Positions 22,000-33,149 of a stretch of 64,000 nucleotides of DNA are shown here, one piece after another (within the stretch, counting starts at the first letter, position 1; every line of letters starts with the position of its first letter). Under the pieces are notes generated by a model. The model worked only from the letters and a program-made list of their open reading frames with translations. It ran no database searches and was not told where the DNA came from. The DNA is from Lithospermum erythrorhizon (lineage: Eukaryota > Streptophyta > Magnoliopsida > Boraginales > Boraginaceae), in assembly GCA_019722365.1 (NCBI GenBank), contig JADFUC010001147.1, forward strand, positions 124,001-188,000, written 5' to 3'. Made by a program: the position numbers and the translations under genes.

Positions 22000-23280
22000 G
22001 AAGATTAATTTTTAATTTCTTTCATATGTTAAATTCAACTCCTAATTAATTATTACTATAGTTGCAAATAAAGATGTTTTTATTTAAGTATAAAAACTAA
22101 CATGTTATTATATTATAAAAATTATATTCTAAAATAAAATATCAAAATCTCTCTTACTCTCCCGTACTAAATGATTGTGTGCTTGATTTTAATGCTCAAA
22201 ATTGACAAACTATATATAAACATAATTTTGATTTAAATAAAAGTTAATGTAATATTAAAATTATTAAAATATTATTTTGATCCATTTTGCAATATTATAC
22301 AAGCTTAAAATAAAAATATTTTGAATTTAATAACATCATCAAATATCCAAATTTAAACCTTGCAATCTATTAGGGATGAAGGAATATTAGATATGTATCA
22401 TTGCTTTTTAATTTTCAAATTATTGAATGTAATTAAATGTAATATAAAACTATCACAATAATAATTTAGATATATATTAAGGTTTAACTAGATATTTATT
22501 AAGGTTTAATAATTTAGGAATATCTAGATATATATTAAGGTTTAATTTAAATATCACATACAATTTAGATAAATTATTAAAGAGACTTATTTTGAAACTA
22601 CTTAATATTAGTATAGTAATTACTCTTAATTTCTTGAGAGAGAACAGAAGCGATTGTTTAGTATATTTCGGGTTTTAACATGAATTCTGTATGATCTTGT
22701 TGTCTTGATGCTTTTAAACAATAGACTCTCGGGTACTATTAGTATATAATTATATTTTATTTTATTTTAGAGATTTGGATGTGTTATAAGATTATATTTT
22801 GCCTATTTTTAGAGAGAAAGTAAATTAGTATATTTACATAATTTATATATATATATATTAATTTTAGCTATTAGTGTCACTCCCATAGATAGATAATTTA
22901 GCAATTAATGATATAAAATAAAAAATAAAAACTCACTTTTATAAGTATGGGGGGATTATTTGTCAAATTATTGGTTCTTGTAATGAGACTAAAATATTAA
23001 TAATATATATTTGTCGTTCTAGAATTATATATACAAATTTAGAAGAAAAAAATAGTAAACTTTAATTAAAATATAGATGGCAATTAATTCGTGAAAAGAA
23101 CTCTTTGTCTATTTAATTCATTTTGCTTTTAAAAAAAGATATATAGGTATAAAAATTAATATAGAAGTAACATTTGTGTTTATATAGGCTGATACGTTAG
23201 AAGTGTTTTGAACACCCATTCCAAAATAATTTACTTAATATTCGATTTGAACGCATTTAAACACCTAGATATGCCGCGAT
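22000..23280. other. AT-rich intergenic sequence
   Basis: No gene seen. A small internal repeat (agatatatattaaggttta) recurs three times between 22465 and 22545. Confidence 0.5.
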
Positions 23281-23284
23281 TGAA

Positions 23285-23612
23285 AGCGCATCATTGGTTA
23301 GTTGATAATTTAACAAGAAAAAAAGGTCAAAAAATATATTGAAAATGTAGAATTACAATTTTATATGTTAGAATAATGATAGGTAAAAAAGTCCAAATAT
23401 TATAAGCTAGAATGACAAGTAAAAGAATCTAGATGGGTATAGCTTTATTCTTTTTCGTTTTAATCGATAAAAGTGAGTATCTAACTATTACTCCCTAAAT
23501 TTTTAGTTGTTTTAAACATTTGTACATAGATTAAGAAAAGGAAAAAAATAGTCAAAAGTATTGCATTGAAAATGGTAATCGGTTGAAATAATATCATTGG
23601 TTGGTTGTGACT
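23285..23612 (-). mobile_element. Fragments of the MITE family seen at 17070 and 26932
   Basis: On the minus strand, 23285-23440 matches the left half of the family (including the complement of caattttctagaaagacaag-type sequence). The segment 23480-23612 matches the right half, ending in attggttggttg, the complement of caaccaaccaat. Order and spacing are disturbed, so these may be two truncated copies. Confidence 0.55.
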
Positions 23613-23845
23613 ACCTCCATTTCCAAATTAAATGACTTTTTCACTTTTCTGAGTTAACAATCATTAATTTACTTTTTTTACATTATAAAAATTTAACCAA
23701 AATAATAATGTGAAAATATTTTAAAATAGATCAATGACCATCAATTTTATATTTTTTAGGGTGAGTGTATAAAAAAATGTTTGTGATCAAAAATCTTGAC
23801 ACGGAATCCCAAAACGTCAATTAATTTGAAATGAATGGAGTAATT
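23611..23845. mobile_element. Stowaway-like MITE
   Basis: Left end ctacctccatttccaaattaa is complementary to the right end ttaatttgaaatgaatggag, and gactttt pairs with aaaacgtc further in. Length is about 235 bp, interior AT-rich and non-coding. It abuts the preceding MITE fragment. Confidence 0.75.
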
Positions 23846-23849
23846 TGAA

Positions 23850-24600
23850 GAGAAAAAATAGTAAAAGAGATAAAATTGAAAATAAAATATTCTTCATTAT
23901 GCTAAAAGCGATAACTATTTTTGAAATAAATTTATGCATTAAAAGCGAATAATAAAAAAGCAGGAAATTATATCAGTAACAATATATTTTGATTAAACAC
24001 TTTAAATTGTACTCATAACAAAAAGCTAACAATTCACATTATTGACATGACGAGAAGAAATAATAAATTCTCTTGAAATTAGAGTATCACAGAAAATTCC
24101 AAATTTTTTTTTTTAAAGTTGAGGAAGCTAGGAAGATAATCAGTTATTGGCCTTGAATCTGAGAACAAAACCCCATACATCAGGTGTTACGGAAAATTCC
24201 AAGATTAAAAGTCGAAAATAATTAGGCTACATAAACAATCAACAATAGAAAAACTACCTGGAAAGCATTTAATATTAATACATTTTATTTTCCAAAAACC
24301 TTCTTTTTTCAAACTCAAGAACCAAATATAATCAAAAGTATAGTTAAAACTGAGATTGAAAGTAACAACAATGTCTTACCAAGAATGCTTGAGAAGAAGC
24401 GTGATTAAGTTTGAAAACCTTTTAAGTAAGCCAGTCGCTATTTGAAATGGCGCAACATCTTACGAATCCAGAGATACTATGACTTTCAAAAAAAATTATT
24501 AAAATCATTCAAAGGGAGAACCATTGGATGAAATCGTATCATTCATGAAATGTCTCACTTTTTGAGATTTTACCGAAGAATAAAAGCGTCCCCATGTTTC
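23850..24600. other. AT-rich intergenic sequence
   Basis: Nothing recognisable apart from two copies of cggaaaattccaa/cagaaaattccaa near 24090 and 24190. Confidence 0.4.
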
Positions 24601-25660
24601 AGAAGCTTGTAAGAGTTAAAAAGTATAGTGTTTAAATCCGATTCCTACTCTACCAAGCTGACCTTAAGAAAATTAATTGTCCTTAAAATTCCATTCTAAT
24701 CTAGGAATCAAAAGGAAAACACCCTTCAAATTTGTATCCGTCATAGGTTGCTTGGCCCGACTACAGAATAATCAGATTATTAACATTCTTAATCACTAAT
24801 TTGTTCATTTACTTTATTGCTCAAAATATATCATTCTAATATATTTTCATATATCGAACAAACCTTCCGGATGATATGCATATAAGGGCCTCCTAGATAT
24901 AGCATGAGCAAAGAGACCGCTCTCAAAACAATTTATTGCATCCATTTCTTGATAAAACTAGGAGGCGTCAATTGAGTGAGTGACATCGGATTCGTTATTC
25001 TTGGTAATAAGTAAGATCCTTTAAAATGAATCATGATATCTTGGTTCACAATATGCTTTGTTCCATCAGGAGGACATCGTATTGTCAAAGGTGGAAGTCG
25101 AATCAAATTTTTAATCCTTTTGTCAAATTTCCATTGTATTCTCTCGAGGATCTGAGGGTTTTGAACAAAATGACTGTTATTACAAACTTAAACACTTAAT
25201 CAAACTCTCCATTTTGTTTTTGTTTTAGGACATCAAGATCTTTTGGGGAAAATTTAACTCTAAGTTCCACACTATTTACATTTCAAAATTTTGAAGACCC
25301 ATCATATAAATCGAAGTATTTAGAAGTCAGTAGCGAGAATTATTCACGAAGATCTATGAAGCCAAGTAGTCTATCTCCATCATATCAAAGCTGAACATCC
25401 TTGTTCCAAAGCCTATAATACTATTATAGCAAGCAACGGGTTGAATATTGCTCATTGAAATTACTAAGTTGATGCCCACCATACCCTTTTCATCCACTGG
25501 CTAACATTTTTTGAAAAGGATTTTTCGATTACGGATTGATTTTGGTACGAATTCTCTCCTCAAAGTAGATTGGTTTGTTCAACAACTTTCATCAACAAGG
25601 CGATGTTTGATGGTCTTGATAAATCTTTTTATTGATTTATGATGTTTACATGATTTTTTG
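24600..25660 (-). pseudogene. Unidentified coding-like relic on the minus strand
   Basis: Two stretches read as protein on the minus strand. One, near 25380-25490, contains SNIQPVACYNSIIGFGTRM and then FSFDMMEIDYLA. The other, near 24955-25140, contains LIRLPPLTIRCPPDGTKHIV and a following SYLLPRITNPMSLTQLTPP. Stops and shifts separate them. Amino-acid composition looks natural rather than random, but I do not recognise the family. A retroelement or endogenous viral fragment is possible and a decayed host exon cannot be excluded. Confidence 0.35.
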
Positions 25661-25699
25661 GCGTTGCTTTATTGGGGGGTTTGTTTGGGCTCCAATTCT

Positions 25700-26200
25700 A
25701 CAGTAAGAAAATCAACAACTTTACTTGGTAGCTTTAGTTTCTTCTCCTATTTTGAATCCGATGCCTTTTGCTCCTACGCACGTGCCCGATGCATGTGACT
25801 ACACGGTATTCCATACATCCGCGTTTTGTTAGATCCAATGATGATGTATACCAACGTGATTTCTCTCTTCGTCATGCGAGCCGAAGCCAGCTTACGATGT
25901 GAGAGAGGGGATGGGTTGACCTATAGAATGGAGGCTCGGCGGAGGATAGAATTTGGGCAACAGAGATGGAGGAGGCGGCGGAGGCGGTGGTAATTGGGGC
26001 TTAGGGTTTGGGAGGGTTTGGGTGAAGGATGAGTAAAATCTTTTTCACATTCTTATTTTTTATGTAAAAATATTGTTTGAGGTATACATACACATGGTTA
26101 AAAAAAATATCATTAACATATATAAAAATGTGAATAAGGGTTGTGTTTATCACTTACACTATTAATTGAAATAAATAACCCTTCTATCTAAAAATCTAAA
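25700..26200 (+). other. GC-richer segment with a telo-box
   Basis: Between 25770 and 26030 the base composition rises. A purine-rich gaggaggcggcggaggcgg run near 25966 and a TTAGGGTTT telo-box near 26001 are visible. Telo-boxes often lie in promoters of growth-related genes, but no downstream coding region follows, so this may be a stranded promoter or UTR piece. Confidence 0.3.
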
Positions 26201-26226
26201 AATTAGGAGTTCGGCAGATTAACTAC

Positions 26227-26455
26227 TACTTCCTCCATTGTTTTGTTGTGAGTTTTTTCGTATATCGAGGTTGAACTTTGACTATCAATTATTTTTAAAC
26301 TATATGTTCCAAAATTATAAGAAATATGTATTATGAAACTATTTCAAGCCGAATCTAATGATATAACTTTATATTTATTAAAATAATAAGTAATTAGTAA
26401 TTAATAGTCAAAATTTCGCCGATATACCACTCAAATAAAAAAAGCAGGAGAATAA
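26227..26455. mobile_element. MITE, same family as 21751-21992
   Basis: Left end acttcctccattgttttgt and right end caaataaaaaaagcaggag form a partial inverted repeat. The interior matches 21751-21992 across its whole length (gaactttgactatcaatta, agtaattagtaattaata). Confidence 0.75.
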
Positions 26456-26829
26456 TATTAGTATTAAGTAAATACTTTTATCTTTGCGTATAAGATTATC
26501 AATTGAAGGGAATTATTCCAACTGCATATGCATCATATACATTTGACATATATACTTGCTTCGCCAATTTGTGGAGTAAATCCATTTTTTTAATTAACTT
26601 TGTTTTATTTATCTCAATGCATGTGTAATGATTCAAAAGGTATGCATTGAATAACACAATTATTTTTTGCTTAATTTTATAGCCTTTATGATTCAATTCA
26701 CAGAATATACTTTCATATATTATATATTATTAAATTTATTCTACGCTTTCATCAATATGATTTTCGTCATATGTCATTTTAATCTTTAATAATTTGTGTT
26801 AGTTAAATAATAATGTGTTTTTATGTAGA

Positions 26830-26833
26830 ACTA

Positions 26834-26874
<41 letters not shown>

Positions 26875-27345
26875 AGCATTAGTTAAATAATATATATTTT
26901 TGTAGAATTATTATTATTATTATTTATTACTCCTCACAGTTTCCTTAATAATTGTCTTTCTAGGTCAATTTATTTGTTTTTGATGCTTTTGTCTTTCGTA
27001 GAAAATTGTAATTACATTTTCAATGTACTTTTTGTCTACCTTTTTTTTTATTAAATTATCCAACCCAACCAATGATATAGTTTCAATTAATTTATCATTC
27101 TACATTTCCATGTACTTTTGACTATTTTTTCATGTCCTTAATCTATGTGCAAATGATTAAAGAGAGACAACTAAAAAGAACAGAGTTATTAGCAGAACTA
27201 TTGTTATTCATTATTATAATGAATTAGTTTAAAATAAATCCATATGATTTGGGAGTAGAATTATTATTAGTATTATTATTATTTATTATTAGTATTAGTA
27301 TTATTATTATTATTATTTATTATTATTATTGTTATTTTAATTCTG
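26830..27345. repeat. Interrupted (TTA)n microsatellites flanking a MITE copy
   Basis: Runs of attatt repeats occupy 26833-26873, 26907-26925 and 27255-27330. Between them, 26932-27195 is an uninterrupted copy of the MITE family that holds the Cassandra LTR at 17234. Confidence 0.85.
26932..27195. mobile_element. MITE copy representing the empty site of the 17-kb Cassandra insertion
   Basis: Aligns with both halves of 17070-17555: gtctttctaggtcaattta, ccaaccaatgatatagtttc, then directly tatcattctac and ttgactattttttcatgtcc. No 5S-like insert is present. Confidence 0.7.
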
Positions 27346-27913
27346 TGCATATACATAATGATTTTTATATATTGAATTATAAAATTTAAATTATACTTTT
27401 TTAAATCATACAAAATTTAACCCAAACATAGAAGCAAATTAATTAGATGATACAGCTAATGATCAATTCGTCAATACATTTAGTCTGAGATGACATCAAA
27501 TTGTTAAAATAAGCAATTATAATAATATCTATGGACATCGTATTTTATTATAATTTTTATATTATATTTAATTATTGTGATCAATGTCCCTTCAAAAATA
27601 AAATATATTAATTAGAAAAAAATTCAAAAGAGTGTAAGTTTTTGCGCCGTTTTTATAATGATTTGAATTAAATATAAAAAACGGTGCCGAATATTTGAGA
27701 AATGGGTGCCTACATGCTCGTCATCCTTGCGCATACAACTTTTACTAGTATATATAAATATATATATATATATACATGCACGTGGTTTTGGTATATTTTC
27801 ATGTGTTAGGACAAATGTCATTGTAGGCCACTATAATTTGGAAGTAATTATACGTCTTTAATTGTTAATTAGATCTCCCCTAATCCTGAGATAATCACAC
27901 GAAAGCGAAAGTA

Positions 27914-28183
27914 ATACTCCCTCCATTTTTTTATAGTTGTCATTTTAGCTAAAAAAATTGTTTTTTTATAGTTGTCGTTTTTTATTTTCGTTTTGATATC
28001 TTTTTGAGCTATTTTTTATTTTGAAATAATGACAATTTAATGATGTTGTTTTTTAAGTGATTGTCATTCTGTTATTTGATGCCTTTTTAGCTACTTTTTA
28101 TTTTCTTGGTTTATGTGAAATTTAAGCAGCCGGCCCAAAAAAGCGTGCAAATGGCTAAAACGAATAAAAGCGGAGAGAGAGTA
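27914..28183. mobile_element. Stowaway-like MITE immediately upstream of the bHLH gene
   Basis: Left end tactccctccattttttta and right end agcggagagagagta are imperfect inverted repeats. Cattttagcta near the left pairs with tggctaaaacg near the right. Length is about 270 bp and a TA borders each side. Its right edge is about 30 bp from the TATA box at 28213. Confidence 0.7.
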
Positions 28184-28212
28184 CAGTAAATGACACCATT
28201 ATTTATCTTCCA

Positions 28213-28220
28213 TATATAAA
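28213..28220 (+). promoter_or_regulatory. TATA box of the bHLH gene
   Basis: TATATAAA lies 74 bp upstream of the start codon at 28294, a typical plant core-promoter arrangement that predicts transcription starting near 28245. Confidence 0.6.
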
Positions 28221-28293
28221 GAGTGAGTGAGTTGGTAATCAAGAACCATCCTCGAGTAAGCTATCAAGCAACTCTAAGAAGGAAAAAGACACC

Positions 28294-29275
28294 ATGGAAA
28301 TGGACTATTCTTTCGACCAAATTAACGATCTCCTAGAGATGTTTCCAGATACTAATCTCTATGATAATCCATTCTTACAAGAAAATTATTCTCTTGAAAA
28401 TGACCCTTTTCACTTGCATTTTATTCCCCCTCAAAATTCCCCTTCAATTCTTCCTGATCAACAACCAATACATATTAGCCAAGCTCCAAAACTCAAAGAT
28501 GATAATAGACCAAATACAGATTGTAAAATGAAGAAGATTTCTCATAGAGACACAGAGAGACAAAGAAGGAAAGAAATGGCCTGCCTTTATCGCAATCTTC
28601 GATCTCTTCTGCCTATCGAACGTATCAAGGTTAGGCTTTTGTACCAAGTAGCGGTAAAATATCCTAATGAACTAAGTAGTTTTGAATTGATTCAATTCAA
28701 TGAATCTGGACGATCTGTTACACTTTGCATAATATTATGAGTTACACTTGTTTAAGACCATGATCTTTATCTCAATTTATATGCTTAGAATTATTTTTCT
28801 GCCTCTTTAACTAACAATGGATATCATCTGTTTTCATTTTCAGGGGAAACGTTCTGCTTCCGATCATATACATGAAACAACAGGCTACATTAAACAACTT
28901 CAAAACAGGATTGAGAATATCTCAAATACAAGGGATAGATTAAACCAACAAGAGAATTCGAGATCTTCATCTCCAAGAACTGTGGAAACACAAAGTTGTA
29001 GCTTCACTAGTGTAAAAGTTCGAGGTTCAACGGTGGGCATGGAGGTTTCCATCAACACTGCCTCTGTTGGAGGGGTGAATCTTTCCAGGGTGCTAAATGT
29101 TGTAAACAAAGAAGGGTATAATATTGTTGGATGCATTTCTGCAAAAGTAGATGAAAGATTACTTCACACCATTGACATAGAGGTAATGCAAGACATGGTT
29201 AGGGGAAGAAAGAGTGGTACTGATCCAAATGAACTCCAAGAAATGTTGGCAAACTACTGTAATTGGTGGAACTAG
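28294..29275 (+). CDS. bHLH transcription factor (bHLH118/125-like)
   Basis: Two exons, 28294-28629 and 28844-29275, joined in phase 0 by a GT-AG intron, give 255 residues. Residues about 82-133 are the bHLH domain. The basic region is HRDTERQRRKE with H84, E88 and R92, the residues that contact E-box/G-box DNA. Helix 1 is LYRNLRSLLP. The intron falls in the loop after ERIK, and helix 2 begins GKRSASDHIHETTGYIK. The N-terminus is acidic and aromatic; the C-terminus (about 160-250) has an ACT-like pattern with VGMEVSINT and GYNIVGCISAKVD. The intron position and short length fit the Arabidopsis bHLH36/118/125/126 group, whose roles are poorly known. The gene stands alone, with a MITE touching its promoter. 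The start is the first ATG after the TATA box, in an ACCATGG context. Confidence 0.9.
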
Positions 29276-29279
29276 CTAG

Positions 29280-30590
29280 TAGGGGTGGGTCCTTTTTGAA
29301 AAGTAAATGTTTACTACTATTAAAAAATAAAATTTTACTATAGGTTATGAAAATTTATGTGTTTCGTCCTTCAAACTTCTATAGTTTTCCTTATTTTCCT
29401 TGCTATCTATGCCAATTTTATATAAAAATCATGTTTTTGACAGAACATATTGGATATTATTAGTCTAAATGAGGACTGAAGCTTTTTAGATAGCCGCTAT
29501 TAGGGATGATAAATTTTTTGCCCAATTGCAGATTTGTAATATATAGTGAGGAATCATTCTTTAACTTTGGAGGGGATTTTGTTTCTGTCCAATTGCAGTT
29601 TGTAGTAATATTCATCGCATGACTTGGGCTAGTGAAACAGTTGAGTTTGACGGTTATCAAAAAAAAAAAAAAAAACAGTTGAGTTTGACGTTGGTGCTCT
29701 AGGACCCGATGCGTATTTAATTTATGGAAAATTATCGGTATATTAATCGGAGTTGAGGCGTCACTTTGATAATTCAAGGACATGGGTATTGTCATGCAAG
29801 AGGTGGAAAGTTAAGTTAAATTGGTTTTTGTTCATTAATGATTCATTAATTATCAAAAATATAAATTATACCATTTTATAACATATTTTTTTCTTCTTTT
29901 AGTATAAACTTATTTTTAACTTTTAGATGATCTGTACCAATTTGTTCAACAAATTTTGAAATTGTTATATGTACCATCTTAAAATATTATATTTTAGTTA
30001 TATGTACCATTTTTATATTGAAATTGAGTACATATGAAGATTAATCTGAGTATAGACAATATCACTTAATGAATTTAATTCGTTTCGCATTAAGACCTGT
30101 TAGATTAGGGAACTTTTGACATTTTCATTTATTTCATACATTATCTATTACATATCACATGTTATTTCTTTCACATAATTAAATAACCTTACAAATATTC
30201 AATTTTTTTGATGATGTCTTATTAATATCTTATTTAGATCCCAACAATTAAACAAAATCATCTTCTATCCTTTTAAATAAAATAGACAAATTGGTCTTGA
30301 TTTGTAGATAATAAAACTTACAAAAATATGGATATGCAAACTATAAAAATGATCAATGAAAGAAAAAGTGAAAAAATAGTATCAATATGTGTGTGTCTGG
30401 AGTTAAAATAACTTTTACCTTTTCCCGATAGAGTCTTTGTCGTCTTGTTGGATCCCACAGTACTCCCGATATTCCAACTCAATAACATATATACCATATT
30501 ATAAATATTATATCATATTTTTTAATATATATTATTTATTAATAATGTAATAATTATATTTGTCTTAAAATATTTTATTTAATTAATTTT
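29280..30590. other. Intergenic sequence downstream of the bHLH gene
   Basis: AT-rich with no gene seen. It includes a poly(A) insertion footprint at 29635-29690, described separately. Confidence 0.5.
29635..29690 (+). mobile_element. Severely truncated poly(A) retroposon with target-site duplication
   Basis: Two identical 18-bp direct repeats (aaacagttgagtttgacg at 29635-29652 and 29673-29690) enclose gttatc followed by an A run. This is the footprint of LINE-mediated retroposition, with only a short 3' end and tail inserted. Confidence 0.7.
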
Positions 30591-30960
30591 TTAATATTAA
30601 ATATTATTTCAATATTGTTAATAATATTTATTATTGCAATTTTATTTGGTTAGACACGAGAATAAATTATGCAATATTGAAAAATATTTTTATTATTTAA
30701 TTAAATTTACATAATTATATTTTTTTTGTTTTAATATTAAATGTGTGTCAATATTGTTAAGCAACTTTTTATTATTACAAAATTTTTATTTGATTAGACA
30801 CGAAATAAATTATGCAATATTAAAAATATTTTTATTTAATTTAATTTATAATTATATCTTTTGTTTTAATATTAAAATATTATTGTCAATGTTATTAACT
30901 AACTTTATTATTCATAATTTTATTTGATTAGATACAAAATAAATTATACAATAATATATA
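30591..30960. repeat. AT-rich tandem repeat, unit about 135 bp
   Basis: Units start at 30591, 30727 and 30862 (period 136 and 135). Each contains ttaatattaaa, a caatattgtta-like block, attttatttg(g/a)ttaga and ataaattatgcaatatt. The third unit is incomplete. The sequence is non-coding. Confidence 0.8.
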
Positions 30961-31219
30961 CAAGATAAAAACTCAATTCGTACCGATAACTTTGTGAGTT
31001 ATCATCCACAAGATTTTTAGTTACAGTTACACAATAAATTTGATTGAATCCGAATTTTTACCATAAATGTTGAATAAAGGATTCAAGCAGCGATGTCCTA
31101 ACATCATGAAGTTTGGCTCTAATGCGAATACGGCAAATTGTGGCAAAGCTTGTTAGTAGTGTATTAGAGACGAAGAGCATGACTTGTTGGTGTTTGGTGT
31201 CCGCCCACTCTGCGAGTCG

Positions 31220-32335
31220 CGATTATCACCTTTTATTAACTCTTTCATCTTCCCTTATCATATTATGTAATATGATACATGCCTAAATAATAGTTGATAA
31301 ATCACTCAAATCCACAATCAAGGATTCGTTTACTGGTGTTTGAAAGCAGTGATTGAAACTACACCCAAATGCTACGTTCCCGCGTCTTTCTATATGCCTC
31401 TTGTCTCTCCGCGAACATCCCTGAACATTATATATATCGCCAGAACCACGAATTGATTGGATAAATGTCGGCCATTTGGGATAAATAACATCAGCAAGAT
31501 AATATGTTAGGTCATAGTGTCTTCCATTCACAATAAAGTTAACTTTTGAGTCTTGCACTCAGCATCATCAAATCTTGGTGATCGGTCATACTTGGTGATG
31601 TCGTTTAGAGTACCAGACAATCCAAAGAATGTATGACATATCCAAAGATGAAAGAGAGACAACGGCTTTGAGTATTACCGTTACCGTTCCTTGTGTCCTC
31701 GGTAAAATGCCCACTACCCGGCCAAGCTGGACAATTTTTTTCTATTCGATGCATCGTCGATACTGCAATCATACCTAAAAATCGATCCACCGACAGCACG
31801 AAGTAATCTCTGGGGAATGCTTCACCATTTAGCTTTCTCAAATAATTCTTCATACAAATAACTCTATCATGATAAACTTCACCAAGCACTCTATAGCGGT
31901 GAGCAGAACGGTTACCACATATTCATCACATGCATCTGGCATTCCATATCTTTATGCAACGTGCAATGTACATTTTTATGGGTATTAGCCCAACTTATTT
32001 TGTAGAGTTAGTGAAATATTTATACACCTGATAGATCATTGACAATTCGCTTTTCGCTGCTTTCTTATTGTGAAGAAATGTCAGACGGGGTAGTCTTGAT
32101 TGAAAGTAGCATCATTAGCAAAGTAGTCCTTAAAATTACATTATAGAACTTCATGGCGATCACAGTTATAATTCTTTTTCTTTGTTCTTGTATTTTGAGT
32201 TTCAAGTTCACTTTGTACTTCTTGACTAAGTTGGTAGAGTGGTGTTACGTACATCGCCTCCTCATACTCATGGCGACTACGTAGATTTTCACTAGAATAG
32301 AATTGAAAGTTGGTAGAGTTTTGGTTGGGATCCAT
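31220..32335 (-). pseudogene. PIF/Harbinger transposase (DDE nuclease) pseudogene
   Basis: On the minus strand from 32335 the sequence reads through several frames as a HARBI1/ALP1-like nuclease. Blocks in order are: an N-terminal part from MDPNQNSTNFQFYSSENL; a shifted stretch with FKDYFANDATFNQDYP; a degraded stretch with NKLGLIPIKM (family: GL(T/S)PLQKCTAA); MHRIEKNCPAWPGSGHFTED; and VNFIVNGRHYDLTYYLAD...IYPKWPTFIQSI. It ends with DLSDLSTII near 31285. The YYLADGIYP motif is highly characteristic, although this copy has V for G. Frameshifts and stops make it inactive. A matching Myb-like partner lies at 33150-34232 on the same strand. Confidence 0.88.
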
Positions 32336-32647
32336 TATAAAATGTATTATTACATTAAAGAATTATTGTATTTAAAAGGGAATTACATTGGAGCTGCATA
32401 CGTTGTATTAACATCCTTTGCATTTTACAAAGATATTAAGTATTTCATTGTAAGTTTAGCCCAAAAAGTGTGAATCGATATTACAATCAAAAAGTCCTTG
32501 CGGTATTTCTTGAAAGTGTGCTTACATTGAGTTCATGCAATTATTGCGAAAAGTGTTAACTGTGCGTTATCGTTTGAAAATTGTAAATGTAATACCAGGC
32601 CCAAAATCATGTTTGTGATATGTTTATTATGGTTTGATTGGTACTAC

Positions 32648-32870
32648 TCATATTACTAGATGCATCTTCTTTTTCGGAGCTCAAATCTATAAGAACTCCA
32701 ATGTTAAGCATATGACTGGGGGAGTAGTCTAGGATGGGTGGCTATTTGGAAAGAATTTGCCCCAGTGAGAACAAAATGTGATGGAAAGACCACCGTGGTG
32801 ATTTGTAGAGACAGTCCATCAAGTCTAATAACGTGCGGCTTTGTGTTCCGGGCGTGCATCGATGGGGATG
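32648..32870 (+). mobile_element. Second Cassandra-type LTR remnant
   Basis: Carries the same order of blocks as 17234-17460: AGATGCATCTTCTTTTTCGG, ATAAGAACTCCAATGTTAAGC, GAGTAGTCTAGGATGGGTG, then GGAAAGACCACCGTGGTGAT and CCGGGCGTGC. It is more diverged than the first. It lies between the two genes of the Harbinger element, apparently as a nested insertion. No partner LTR is visible. Confidence 0.8.
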
Positions 32871-33149
32871 CAGTGATTAAAACGTATTATTTTTTTGAAA
32901 AGTGTGAATCTTGGATTAGATAACGTAGATTGACAATAATATAAAATGTTATTTATTGATAAAACATCATACTCCCTCCATTCCTAATTATTAAATATCG
33001 TAACATAGCAATACATCCCTTAATTGTGACCAAATAACTCCAACTCTAAGAGTTCCATTAGTTTCTTATCATTAGTGTCCATATGTGTTTTCTTAGTACC
33101 ATATAATTTCATATTTTTGTCGCGTAGTTTCCATTTTGCTTCCGTATCG

